Source: Calliopum simillimum
Lineage: Eukaryota > Arthropoda > Insecta > Diptera > Lauxaniidae
Direction: 5' to 3'
Length of the DNA: 64,000 nt
Assembly: GCA_951812925.1 (NCBI GenBank)
Contig: OX638371.1
Span: 83,275,697 to 83,339,696, forward strand
Below the pieces are notes generated by a model, which was given only the letters and a program-made list of their open reading frames with translations, searched no databases and was not told the origin of the DNA. A program made the position numbers and the translations under genes. Shown here in pieces: positions 38,101-53,100 of this stretch (positions are counted from its first letter, which is position 1; each line of letters opens with the position of its first letter).

Positions 38101-41100
38101 TTTCATCAACAACAAGATTGAATTCAAAACGAGTACATACCTCTGCTGAACATTGATGGGGTGAAATAGGACTATCGTCATAATATGGGTATTGCTGGTG
38201 AAAAAAGGAGTGTTAGGTACTTCATGTAAGACTAAGTAAATGTATGCACTTACATTATCGACATTTCGTCGTGAACTCATAAGCATATCAGCAGCCATAT
38301 ACCACTTTGCGAGATTTTCGCGTGAAGCATTTATAACCATTTGAGCGGCCCCTTTCCACCTTTCTGATGGTGAGGGTTGCAACGTACAAGAACTTTCATT
38401 TCCATGCAATACTTGTGGTCTTTGTCTAGCTGAAGGAGCTGGTACCTGAAAAGGACTTTGATTTTCAAGTAAGTGAGGACAAGAGAATTGATCATCTACT
38501 TTATTTCGCAACTGGAGATGTTGCCAAGCAAGAACTTTTACATTTTAACAGGTGATACCAGCAAAGGTGGATTTTAATTTTAAGGTCACCGTAGATAAGG
38601 TGACCTGCATTGTCACTGGCGGTGAGGATAAGCGAGGGTTTTTATTTTTAAGCTATTATGTTCCTACGGCCAACATAAGAATTGATTTTTTTTCTTTTAA
38701 GTGGCATTGGAATAATTTGATAAAAAAATTATTTTTATTTGATTCTGCGGAACACTCTTAAGCGTGATATTAAGATACGTTATTCCAATTAAAACTTTAA
38801 GCTATTGTAATAAACGAGATTGACCAAAAACCACTTGCATAACATTAAAATTAAAATCTAACCTCTAAAAAGGAATGGGCAGCCATGCCATGTCCACTTG
38901 TCTAAATTTGTCATTACTCCGCAAATTCTTTTATCTCGCCGAAAATTTTTCCGCCAAATTCGATTAAATAAGTGAATTTTAATTAATTCCAGCCAAATGT
39001 AACAAATCTCTATCACTGAGCGACGTTTCAAATACATTGCCAAAATAAAGTTGTTGAAGCCATACGTAGGTTTTCTTTTAGTGTAAATTTATATATGTAC
39101 ATATGAATGTACATTCATAGGTGGTACTATCGTAAAACTTGAGGATATGGCAACCCATGTGATATGGTACCCCCATGTGGTATGGAACCCCCATGTGATA
39201 TGGCACCCTTATGTGATATGGTACCCCCATGTGATATGGCATCCCCATATGATATGGCACCCCATGTGATATGGCACCCACATGTAATATGGCACCCCCA
39301 TGTAATATAGCACCCCCATGTGGTATGGCACCCCGTGTGATATGGCACCCTCATGTGATATGGCACCCCATGTGATATGGCACCCTTTTTAATTACAATG
39401 CTTCAATATTCCTACTGTATGGGAGATTCTTTCAATAGTTTTAAAAATTTTTGAGTATGTTACTTAATGACATGTATATGGGGCATAGTAGAGACTAGCG
39501 TCCACGATTATTTTAAATTTTTTTTTCAAACGGTTTTAGAATCATAAAGTTTTAAAAAATTGAAAAAGCTGCTAAAACGAAATTAAATAGATTTTTTTAA
39601 TGCTCATAACTCCGCCAATAGTCGGCCAAATCATGTGACTATTTTTTTAGAAGTCTAATGCTTTTGAGAAAATTTTTATAAAAAATTCAAAAATAATTTT
39701 AAATAATTTTTGACGTTAACAGCTTAGGTGCTCTCCGTATACCTTGTGAGATTTACATAAAAATTTATCTTCTGCCACCTATGTTTCGGTAGACAGAGGC
39801 TTATGAACAGCCCTTTATATGCATATCTCGTTATTTGTAAAATAAGAAAAAGGACATAAAAGATGTCCTGGCACAAGCACGAGTTACTTCCCTTTGATTT
39901 CTTCCTTAAAATGAATAAACAACTTAATAATAACAGAAATACTTATGTCTCTTACCTCTACGCATTCATCGTCTTCTTCAGAATATTCTTCATCCTAGGC
40001 AAAAAATTTTAAATATTTTCAGTAATTGTTTGACGAAATAAGATATATTAGTGGTTCAAATTTTGTATGGAAAAACCAAAAGTCTTATAATTTCAAGGAC
40101 CACACGACTTTTCTGAAACCTTTAATTCTCTTGATTTCAAAACGTACTTTAGAACCAGAAGAAAAAATAACATAGGCTTAAAATAATTGCAATTAAATGT
40201 GAATATTGAATCTACAACGCAGTTAATTTTGTTCAAATCATGATTATTTTATTTTTTATAGAAGCAAAATTAGTAGTTTTTTTTTTATATAAACGTTAAA
40301 AAAATAAATTCAATCATACTTAGCGTTCTTCAAACACTTTCATGTCTATGAAGTGAAAATCTCAAAAAATTTAAATTTTAGGATTTCTCGAAAACGGCCC
40401 CACGGAAAAAAAAATGCGATTTTCGGGTTTAGCGTTTTTAAATTAGTTTAGAAAATAAGATTTGTAAAATGTTACAAACACTAACCAAGTCTTTGTAATC
40501 TCGTGTAATCAGTAGGATCCAAAGATTCAGAAAAGTAGCGCGCACCTTGAATTTTGGGTAGCGCGGCGCGAAGAAACGCGATCATAAACACAGCCTTAAA
40601 CATACCTCGTCCTCATCCGTATCATCTGATAATAATCCAGCACGTCGACAAAAATCTGCTAACTAGAAAAATCAAATAAAATCAAATCAGACTTTTTTTT
40701 TGCTTTTGTTATGAATAGTAACAAATAAAACATAACTTGAGGAGTTATTTTTCGAAAAGGGCGTAAAACCATGTTAAACAAATTTTCAGTAATGAGAAAA
40801 AACTTTTATAGGCTGTTTACAATAACATATTTTTTTTTAATGTCTCCTGTATTATATAGTAGTGAGTTGACCAAAGATTCTAATCCCCTTAACATTTTTG
40901 TTGTAGCATATTTGCAGTAATTGCAAAAAGTAAAAAACATTTGGAAATAAGCCCTTTTGTTCTGAAACGTTTGAAAATAAGCCTTTTGGTTTCAAAATCA
41001 CTCTTATTTCACCATTTGGAAGTTTATTTCGATGTCTATAAGCATGGTATTTAAGCACCTATATAGCCTGGGGCATATAAAAATTATTTGGGGGATTCCT

Positions 41101-44100
41101 TTAAACTCGCAAATGCCTCGAAAACCTCGTAAACTCGTAAAAGTTGTCAAAATCAATACAATATTTGACAGTTTTACGAGTTTACGAGGTTTTCGAGGCT
41201 TTTACACGTTTTCAGGAATCGCCTTATTAAAAGTTTTTTTGGCCACTATTCAAAATACGTCATTTTGTATCAAACTCTAAAAATTTCTATGAAATTTTAT
41301 GGAAATAAGCCCTTTTGTTCTGAAATGCAACTTTTGATCACGACTTTACCTTAGAAAAATACATTTTTTGTGATGAATTTTGGACTAGAGGATGCATTTT
41401 AGCATGGTAATGGCGATGGGATTCTTAAGTTTGTTCGAGGTTGGAAGTAGTTATACGCCCTTTTGAAAAATCACTTCTCACTTATGTAAAAAAACGATCT
41501 GACAAAATAACTTAGAGGCTGTCCATAAACCATATGACGATAAAGTGGAAGCTTATGGACAGCTTATTATATATCTCGATCTTCATAAAAAAGTAAAAGC
41601 ACATCACATGCACAAGAAGGAGTTACTTGCCTTTGTTATTTTCAATAAGATAGAATTAAGTTGTTTTATCAGAAATCAGCAGAAATACTTAGATCTCTTA
41701 CCGTTCCGCCCCCTCCTGCGCCTGCACCTGCTCCTGCACCTGCGTCTGCGCATTCGTCGTCTTCGTCTTCTTCGTCTTCTTCTTCAGAACATTCTTCATC
41801 CTAGGCAAAAATTTTAAAACATTTTCAGAAATTATATACTACAGTCATTTGGTAGTTTCACATGGAAGGTTTTGCGGGATTTTTGCAAATGAGTTATTTT
41901 ATAAATTACGATGTGCTCTTCCAGAATTTCTGCTTTGCTACCTCGAGTCGTGTTCGCTCACGGAGCCATATTGGAAAAATGGCGTCCAAAAGCGGTGTTT
42001 TACAAATATCTCTTGAACGGTTACATTTAGAGAAAAATATTGTGACGCAATATTGTAGCTTATAAAAATAACCTTTTAAATGTTAACGTACGACTTATAA
42101 CTCAGGAGATATCCTAAATTAAAATTTTAAAAAAATTTGTAAATTTTGTATGCCGCTTACGAATAGGCTCAGTGATGTATTGAGCTTAACCCCTTGAGAC
42201 CGATGGGGTCACATAGGACCCCAAGCATTTTTTGATACATCAATATTTTAATTAAAATTAGTATCAAGGAGTACTCGTATGATATTGACATGCTCTAGAG
42301 AGTTGTTCAGTTAAGTCTTGGCTAAAATTTTGTTTTAATTGTTTGGCAAAATACTGAACGGTTTTATAGCTATAACCAAAAATGGTACAATTTTTCGGTA
42401 TTTTTGTGATTTTAAGGCCCAAAACCCAATTTTTTCGTGTCAGTTTCTTGAACACTTTCTTTCCTTTAGTCTATATCTACAACTTTGTTGAAGATAGGAA
42501 AGCAAAATCTCAAACGGTTTACGAATTATAGCCGTGGCAACTTTGGAAAATCAGTTTTGAGGCAATTTTTATAGTACTATAAAATTCGACCTGGAGGCAA
42601 ACAAGCGAAACACAGATAGGGTTTTACAAGTAACATCATGTGCTATCTGGAATGGTATTCAAAAAGTTTTTTGGATTTTTTTTGCTGCACTGTGTAATAT
42701 GACTGGACCATTGACGGCTATAAGGGGCTTTTCCGGACCTACTTTTTTTTCTTAATTTAAACATTAGAAAACTTAGTCCGAAGTTAATTTTTCGATATCT
42801 ACAATGGTCTAGGCTTCGGTCTCAAGGGGTTAAAATTACGATAACTCATGAACGGTGAGTCACACGTTTAAAGTAAAAATATCTTTTATACGGAATTACT
42901 TGCAATTTAAGTCACATATGGTTTTTTCTTTTCGTGTGACTTATAGTTAAGGAGATATTTCTTTAACAAACCTAATGTTTGGAAAACAACGGTTTTTCCA
43001 AAAAATCTCCAAAACGGTTCGTTCTAGAAAAAAAAGTTTTCTTGCATTTTGTACAACGTTCAATTGCCTATAAGGGTCTCTCCGAACTATTTTTTCGTCC
43101 GACTTACCGTTCATGAGATATCCCGTCTTGAAAATCATTCAAAATTGAAAATTGTACTATGCGCCCTCCTATGTTCAGTTTTGAATGATTTTCAAGTCGC
43201 GATATCTAATGAAGGGTAAGTCTGACGAAAAAACAGTTCGAAAAGATCCTTATAGGGAATTAAACGTTCTACAAAATGCATGAACAATTTTTTTTTCTAG
43301 GACATACCGTTTTGGAGTTATTTTGAAAAAACGGATTTTTTCTAAATTTTAGGTTTGTTGAAAAAATATCTCGTAAACTATAGGTCATGTGAAAAAAAAA
43401 ATAAATTTAACTTATGTATGTATGTATGTATTCTCCTTTAACTCCTAGGAGGAGGTGTTTTTGCTTTGAACGTGTGACTCACCGTTCATGAGTTATCGTA
43501 ATTTTAAGCTCAACACATCACTGTGCCTGCTCATAAGCGGCATGCACAATTTACTAATTTTTTTCAAATTTTGAATTAGGATATCTCTTGAGTTGTAAGT
43601 CGTACGGAAACAATTGAGGTGTCATTTTTATAGACTACAATATTGCGCCACAAAATTTTTCTCTAAATGTAACAGTTAAAGAGATATTTGTAAAAAACTG
43701 ATTTTGGATGCCATTTTTCCAATATGGCGGTGCGAGCGAACACGACTCGAGGTAGCAAAATTGAAATTCTGAAAGACCACATCGAAATCTAAAAAATAAC
43801 TCATTTGCAAAAATCCCACAAAACATTCCAAGTAACATCATTTTATTCTCCCAAATGATTGTACTAAATGCTATTAAAAATTTTTTTAAAAATTATTCAA
43901 GGAAAAAAAAATTTTTTAACTTTCCAAAAAATTCACAAAAAAAAAAAAAATTCCATATTATGTATGTATCTGTATTAAAACATACCTCGTCCTCAGCTTC
44001 ATCATCTGCGCAATTTGTTGTCAATCCAGCACGTTGAGCATAATCTCGTGACTAGAAAAATCAAATTAAATCATTACAAATCAAATCAAATCTAATCTGA

Positions 44101-47100
44101 TCTAATTTTATCTAATCTAATCTACTCTAATCTAACCCAATTTAATCTAATCTAATCGAATCTAGTCAAATTAAATCTAATCTGTTTTTATCTAATCTTA
44201 TCAAATCAAATGAAATTCTTTGATAATCAGAAGATACTTACTTGCACACGCGACAGAGAATAACTTCTTTGGGGTGCAGATGAAAATCCACTGCATGGTG
44301 TGCTGGAAAAAGCTTGTTGTGAACGAGATGCTCCACTGGTCAAGCAACTAAAAACACAAGCAGCCTGGTCCGCAGTTAGGCCATCCAGAGTTATTTGCAT
44401 TCTCTAAATTAAATGTGAAATATTATAAGGATATTCCATATATGTATGTCGCAAAAACTTTATAAGGCCTGTCAATATCAATAAAAGTGGGGGCATATTT
44501 ACAAGGTTTTCAAGCAATTTAGACATTTGTGTAACATTTTCAATGTCGAAGAATCATACATACGTTATGTAGTAGATAATAATACATATTGTTATTTTCA
44601 AAAGAACTATTAAATAAGATAATGACATCAGTGCTCAACGCTCAGTATGTATTTCGTACTTATTAAATGAGGAGTAACCGGATAGTTATGCAAATTGGTT
44701 ACATTTGAATTCTCAAGAAATTTTTGTTTTTAAATTTACTAAAAAGAAGTAATTTTTTACTCTTCATCATGATGTTAAAATTTTTTACGCAGATAAGTAG
44801 ATGCGTCTTAGCCGTTTTATTGTGTTTTCCATTAATATCACTGCAACTATGTCTCTTTTTTTTCTATTTTGTATTATTTAAGTAGTCGTATTTTTAAAGA
44901 TACTCCTGGCCACCTTACTCCTTACACTTAACAGAGTTTATCGAAAATGAAGTTTTAGAAATTTACAGAGAGCCAGCGCTTGGCTGACTCATAGTATCAT
45001 AGCTGCATTTTTTTGTGACTGTTCTTCCAATAGTAGGTATGAACTTTAGTTCTAGTCAAACCTTGAGAAATGGTGCTTTCGTAAGATATCGGATGCAAAA
45101 GGTCGAGAAAAACGGCTTTTTGGAAATATCTCGCTAACGGTAATACATACGAAAAAATTTGAAAATTGTTTTTGTACGACCCATTGGGTATCGCACACAG
45201 GTGCCAATCGAAGTAAAAGATGGCCAAAAATCGTGAAATCGACTTGCGATTTCGATTATTTTTTCAGCTAAGTTTTGTAAAAAGAACACCAGCGCATGAT
45301 TTGGCGTTTGAAATATTACGTAATATCAAGTTGCCCCTCTTGTACCTTAACGCAAAGTCGTAGTTCCTAGCACAGATTATTTTTCTTCTTTGCAAGAGTA
45401 ATATGGTATGCGTTGTTAAAATGTTAAAAACGTCATTGGATAGTAAGGAGGACATCCCCCAGGTACGTAAATAATGATAATCGATACTAAATTGGAAAAT
45501 ATTAGTGGTGTTTTGAGTACATGATGTAAGGTTAGCTGCGAGAGATACAAAGTTCCATCTAGTACCACTCTGGCGACAACGGGGTCCGTTTGTCAAATGA
45601 TTTTTCTATAATTGGTGAAAAAAATTGGGTGCTAGTTTTTGCTAATTTGCTTCCTATGCTTGCCCACAGTGAGAGATTCTGCCAGTCCGGATGCTCTTAA
45701 TGAAATTGCACCCGTAGTTTGAAAGATACCTTCTTGAAATATAGTCATATGAAAGAATTTTCCATTTTCTTTCCAAAAAATATATTTTGGAAGGTAAAAA
45801 AGGTGTACCTGGTTACGTTTTTTGTAGTTTAGTACTAAAATAGTAGTAAATTTAGTTTTTTTTTTCCAAATACGAACAATTTTATCTTGAGCTTATAGCC
45901 TAATTTAATACCTTTCCAGGAGTGGTCTGAACATGAAAATCGGTTAAGAAATGTCTAAGTTATTGACAATTATTTGAGGAGAGTTTGTCACAATTTACAG
46001 ATTTTTTCACACTTTGCACCCTTCCCACAAGCCACGAAAAAAATCGCAAAATTCTTTTTTTGCATTTTCTTGAAGACCAGGCATGAAGCAAAACCATGTA
46101 TCAAGGGGTGTAGCAGAACTTGTTACGCTAGGCGTGAAATAGCTGTATTGCATTTTGAATTTTTTATATATATGGGAGGTGCTACGCCCTCTTGTCCTAC
46201 CTCGCCTAGCTTTTACTCAAAGTTTTCATTTAATATTCTTAGTATCTCAGTGAAATTTGGACAGCTTACCTCCTTTTAGCATAGCATTTTTAAACTTGCT
46301 TATATGGGAGGTGCCACGCCCTCCTGTCCGAGATTGCCTACGTTTTACTGAAAGCTTGCATTTAATATTTTTAGTATCTGAGTGAAATTTAGACGGCTTA
46401 TCTTAAAAAACGCTTTTAGTATAGAATTTTTTTGTAGGTATTTTTCCATTAGTTGGTACTAACACCCAAGAAGGGTGAAATTTCAAAAAATTTTCTGACG
46501 TTAATTTTTGGAAATAAAGCCAGAAATTAACTAGGATATTTGTTATGGCATTTTGGAAATAACGAGAAAAATGTTTTGGAAATAAAGCCAAAAAAATGTC
46601 CATACAAAATTCTGCCCTTATTTCCATTTTGTTTTGAAAGATATATCAAAAGTATATGGCATTATTTTCAAAAGTTATGTTGAAATAAAGAAATTTATTA
46701 TTTTTTGGGCGTTATATCCTATGGCGTTTTTTCTAATGGCATTATTTCTAAAATTCTTGGGTTATTTCCAATTTAATTTTTAGCTTCATTTCCCAGAATT
46801 AAATGCCAAAAAATTGTTGGCTATATTTCCAAAAGATTTTCTGCGACCCCAAAGTTCGAGATATTATTTATTTTTATATCTTGATTTAAGTAAAAAAAAA
46901 TAAATATCACACGACTCTTGCCTTTTTCGAGATAATAATAAAATAAAATCTTATCAAGCCCAGACTTTGCATTAAACGCCGCACTATGGCGACATTTCTC
47001 AAAAGTGGTTCCGAAAATCCATTTTGGTGTGGTGGAAATTGGCTACTTTTTTTATTTTCTAATTTTTTTCTAGCAATTACTCAATATTCGCTGACTTAAA

Positions 47101-50100
47101 AACCAAATAATGTTTAGTTTCCTTCGGGCTTAGTCTATTTCCATTCCGAATTTTATAAAAATCAAGAAAACAAAACGATTGTATTTATTATTTTTGGCTT
47201 GGGCTTAGTTTATCACTAAATCGAATTATAACATAAAAATTGTTTTAGTAGCTTAGCTGTCAACGGCATGACATCGCTCAAGAAAATACCGCCGACGCCA
47301 ATGCAGAACTGCAGTCCAAAAGTATCAAAAAGTATTGACATATATCTAAGAAATCGGTAAAATTTCAAAAGCATAAAAAATTGATTTCTTAGATAAATAT
47401 TGGTAAAAGTCCAAAAGTATCGAGAAATATCTAAAACAAGTTCAAAAATATCGAAAAACATTGAAAGACATCAAAAAAATCAGTAAATGCCAAATGTAGC
47501 AAAAAATACCTAAAATGTCGATAAAACTCCAAATGCATACATCGAAAAAAATCTAAAATATCTAATAAAGTCGAAAAATATTGGAAAACAACTAAAATAA
47601 TAGGATAATTTTTTGTTTTGTGCATTCTACATTCCATTACCTTCCTTATAAAAAAAAAAATATACCAAAAATCGATCAAATAGTTAGCTGGTAAAAAAAG
47701 AGATACGAAAACTGTTCATGTATTTATATGCAGATTTTTCTAACTTTGCGTTTTACAACGGATATCTCATAAAAAACAATAATTGGGTCAAGCATTGGTG
47801 CCATTATGTATCTTAGTATAAGCTAGGTAAATTTCTTACTTGTGCAGGATCCTCATATTCTACCTCCTCCGATGGTTCCTATATTTGAAAATTAAAAATC
47901 ATTAAAAATTAAACATCGATACATCCAACGTATAGGTTGGTAACTTAAGTTAAAACTTTTTTATGGGACAGTGTTTTTCACTTAAATATAATTAAATTTT
48001 AACTTTTAAAATAGCTCCCAGCCCTTAAAAATTTTAAGCTAGAAGTACCACAATTTGGCACAAGATAGATAATACGCAGTCTTCGAAAAACACTGTCCCG
48101 TAAAAAGTTGTGACTTGAGTTACCAAGTTACGTTGGATGCATCGAAATGACATACTGTTTTTTTTTTTTTTTTTGTTAAATTTCAAAAACGCTTAACTTA
48201 GGAAATTATAAGTTTTATTCATTATCAAAATTTTTCTAAATTTTACCAAAAAGTTTTATAACTGAATATGTATAATTAAACCGTTTTTTAAAATAATTTA
48301 GTGTAAAAATTTTAAATTACAAAGGTCAGACGTTAGCAAAATATTTAGATCTCCACTTTTAAGAGTACTTTTCTTCAATACTTATAACCAAATATTACTG
48401 CATTAAAAACTTACATCTTCAGTATCTGATAACAATCCTTGACGGCGGCAAAAATCTCTTAGCTAGAAATATATTTACAGATTTTGATTGTTTTTATTGC
48501 AAAAAAAGTAAGTATTCTGTTTATTGAATAGTTTTCATAAATGCAACGTCGTAAAAATGGTAAATAACCGGTGTCTCAAAAAGAGAATTTATCAGCAATG
48601 TTCTCCATTCCGATTTCGATCGGAATCGGAATGGGCGATGACACGCCCACTCATATGCATAACTCACTTTCAAAATAAGCAAGAAAATATTTATTTTACA
48701 AAATCTAATTATTTTTAGATAAAGTAAGAATGTCTAGATTGATATTTTTGGTAAATGAGCTGAAGCCACTTTCAAAATAATCGTCTCAATTTTTCAATTT
48801 CAAAATAAAATAAAAAATTAAAGAAGTAGTTTGTCTAAAACTCGTCTATAAGTTAATATATGTAGAAGAGTAATTCATTTAATATCCCACTAGTCACATT
48901 TATTTTAAAAACAATTTAAGACAGAAAACATTGAACACGTAAGATTTCTTTCCAGCCTTAAAAAAACAATTCTTTTCTTTTTAGACAGTTTTCACAACTT
49001 ATTTTTTACTAAAATTTTTTCAAAGCCTGATGTCAAATCAAACCCGAAATTCACAATGCAATGACCCTTATAGAAAACATTGTAATTTCTTTATTACAAA
49101 GTAGGTAAATTCAGACAAAAATTATCTATAATTTTGAAACATTTTCTTGAAGTAAAATTAAAACGGCTGGAGGTGTAGAATTTCTTAAATTCCTTTAATT
49201 GCATTGCATTTTACTTAAATAATATAGAATATCATTAATTCAAATATGGCAAAAATTAACTTACATTTGTGCTTGGTGCAGGTGCAACCTGGTTTAAAAA
49301 AAAATAAATTAAAATCCATTTTTTTGTTCAAACAATCGAAAACTACTTATATACTTATACACACGGTGATACGGAAGAAAATTATTTACGTATAAAAGTG
49401 TCGCTAAAATCGGTTGATATGAAAAAATTTGCTTTTTTTTGCTAATTCAGAATCTGTTTTTAGCGAAATCCTTTCAGATTCCTTTAAAAAGTTATACTAA
49501 AAATACCTTTTAATAAGTATTTTTGGAATTCTTCAATTAAAAATATGTTGTTACATTTGCATAAGGTTACCAAGCTTCTGGGAGGTAATAGGGGAGGCCT
49601 AGGTTTACAACAAATTGCACTCGAAGGGGGGTCTAAAATGTACCCTTAAGGAGTTATAGGGTTAAAACTGATTTTCTGCCTCTTTTCAGAAAAAAAAATT
49701 TTCTTGGATCACCCTAACGTTTTAGGGAAAACATTTCTATGGCAAAGTTTTAGCTAATTGCAAAAGGGTTTAAAAGGATTTAGCAAAGTTCTGTACCTTT
49801 AAAATTGATATTTTAATTTTTTTCCCCATTTTTTGACTTTGATGGCCATTTTAGTATGAAAAAGGTCCTATTAATATAGCTTTTTGTAATTCTTTTTGAA
49901 ATTTTCGTTAAATATTCTTTAATTCGATGGTACATTTGTCATACCAATTTTTTGATTGAGGTTAGACAACAATACTTTTCTATGTAACACACGGGTTCTA
50001 TGTAACACACGGGTTACTCGCATGCGTTGCGCTGCATATGATGTAGTGATGAGCAAACCAAGACCAAGACCAAGACCGAGACCATAGCAGTCTTGGTCTT

Positions 50101-53100
50101 GGTCTTGTCCTTGCACATTGTGTATAACTCCTATAACTATATAACTCCTTAAGGGTACATTTTAGACCCCTCTTCGGGTGCAATTTTTTGTAAACCTAGG
50201 CCTCTCCTATCACCTCCCAGAATCTTCGTAACCTTATGCAAATGTAACAACATATTTTTAATTGAAGAATTCCAAAAATACTTATTAAAAGGTATTTTTA
50301 GTATAACTTTTGAAAGGGATCTGATAGGATTTTTCTAAAAACAGATTCTGAATCAGCAAAAAAAAAAACAAATTTTTTCATATCAACCGATTTTAGCGAC
50401 ACTTTTATACGTAAATAATTTTCTTCCGTATCACCGTGTACAGTAGAATGAAAAAGTAGGAAATTTCACGATTTTCAATAAAACTCAGAAAGACGATGTT
50501 GTCAAAGTGAGTTAAGTTTCAATACATTTAAAATTTTTCACAAGTTATTTTGAGGTTGAATTAAATGAGATCAAAAAATGGTACTTTCAAAAACAAAACA
50601 TACAATAAACCAAAACCATTTTGGTCATTTTCGATGTGTTTATCGTTGCCGAATCCGAATCCAGTCTATCCTTCATCATTTAAATAAGTTATGAAATGGT
50701 CTTGCATGATTATTCCTTAAAAAGCTATGACCACTTTTAAATGATACATGAAAGTTAAAAATCGTAAGTGGATTCTGATATGATTTGTCACTCTTGGGTG
50801 TCATTTTCAAATAGCTATAACTTTTTAAGGAGAAATCACACAAGACCAAATAATACTAAGCCACGCATTTGTAGAAAAGAGTATTTTATGCGTCCTCTAT
50901 ATAAATTCAAAAATTGTGTTTTTAAACTTTTAGGCAAGAATATCTCAAAAACCATACGTGACAGAGCAAACCCGGCACTGGATTTGGACTATTTTGATTT
51001 TTTGGGTTCAACCTCATTCAAACGCACTGTGATCTACGTTTCAATAAATAGAGTTGAAACCAGTCAGTAGCCAATTTTATTTAAGTCTTGAAATAATTAA
51101 TTAATTAATATAAAACTAATGGGGTACACAAACGACAGCTTTAGTTAGGATAATATACGTAATAATGCAATTTCAGCTCACTTTTTTGACACCACCTCTT
51201 AGATTTTAAGGGTAATCGTGGAGTTTTCAGAAATCGTTTGTTTTTTTTTTTCATCAGTCTGATATCGTTGGGTTAAAACTACAACTAGACATCTACATTT
51301 TTCATGTTTTGAGAAAAAAGCGTTTTAAGTTTTTTGAAATTCGTTTTTTGTATGGGATTTTGCAGTTTTCTGATTTCTATTCTTTATATTAAATTGAATG
51401 GGGACTATATTTCACAAAATTGACTAAACTGAGGCATAGAGCCGTTTTTTCTTATAATTAACTCAAAACATCAATATATTTACAATATATGTCTAGTTGT
51501 AGTTTCAACCCGACGATATATAATCAACACTTTTAATTTTTTTTTTTTTTCCAAAAATCAGATACTTAAATACATATATGGGATATGGAATGTCACGAAA
51601 TGCCAAAAAACACTTGTCCCACGAGTATATTGCACGACTACAGCAAAATTTCGACTATCCCTCCATGACATTGTTTAAAAATTAACATTTTGAATAATGT
51701 ACATACATACATCCCGGAATCAAAAAGAAGTCGTAATAAAGTTTAATCGCATGAAAACTACCGAAAATCTCCCCTCCGTCATCATCCTCTTTCCAATCAA
51801 GCCTTTTCCACGCTCAATTTAGCCAAATACAATATTCCACTGATGTTCTGCGTATAGACATATTTAAGTTCCATAAGAACAGATGCATTTTCGTAGAGCA
51901 AGGCCAATTCTGACCCTCTGATGCTCGCTGGTGGCTTTATCACTTTTGTCCCACGCATTTTTCATATTCCGTAGGCAATTCTAAATATCCGCGGTTATTC
52001 TGCCGCGTCAGACATGGAGGGCTTCCGCGCCGGGTTTTTTCAAATCCATCAACACAGAAACCAAACCCAACAGAGGAACTTTCTCCAAATTTTCCCATAC
52101 ACTTGCTGCGGTCGAAACAAAATGACAAAAGTACAGGAAAAAAGTCAAAGTCCCCTCCATCAGGGGGATGTCAAAATATTGGTGGGAATTTCTTCGGTGC
52201 ATCATTCTTGTGGAATGAAGAGTCTGTCAAACTTAGTCGATTGTGCCCAGTGCTTAACTATACATTTCATGAATGGACCATTTTAACAACTTTTCAAATT
52301 CAAATTTTCATATCCCGAAATTACGGTGTTACGTAACATTCACCCATATGTTTGGATGGCAAGTAGAAAAATTAGTTTTTAAAATGTTTCTTACATCGCA
52401 TTCATCTTCATCTTCGTCCTCATCTTCATCTTCGTCTTCATCATCAGCTTCGTCGTCACACTGGCTCTATATTGTAACAAATAAATTATTAGATTAAAAA
52501 ATTTTGCTTCAAAACAACCTTGATTAGAGTTTTGATTACGAATTGGGGAATGATATGATTTTACTGAGATAAAAACTTCTATTTTCAAAAACCAAGCATT
52601 TGCTCAAATTTTCTTGTTTAAATTCTTCTGATGATGAAAGAATGCACGAAATTAAAAAGAAAATTACAGTTCTTTCGAAAAAAATCAATGTCAAAATTCT
52701 TTATAAATAATTTCGACGTCTTGTATAATTTTAAAGCCATTTCATTTCAAGAGACGTAATCAGGGTTGTTCTCGCAACAAAGTCAGAATAGATCTGTGGC
52801 AGAAAAGAAAAACTGCTTAAGTCGACTTAAGCAAAAATAGTTTTAAGATCAATTTTCTATTAGTTCTGGGTAAAATCACTCTTTTGTTTTTGGACATTAT
52901 CAAAAACTAAAGTACAATTGCTTCCAGAACTAATCGAAAATGTAGCCCAAACATATTTACCTTAAGTCGACTTAAGCAATTTTTCCTTTCTTTATAAAAA
53001 AAAGATACACTTTTTACCTGCGCTACAGATTCAGCACGAGCTTCTGTAACTTGAGCCAAAACGTCTTCGTAATTAGCCGATTGAGAAGCTAGATTTAAAC

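Noticed and set aside
39078..39366. Reverse-strand ORFs rich in GVPYHM repeats
   Set aside because: Entirely produced by the 18-bp minisatellite.
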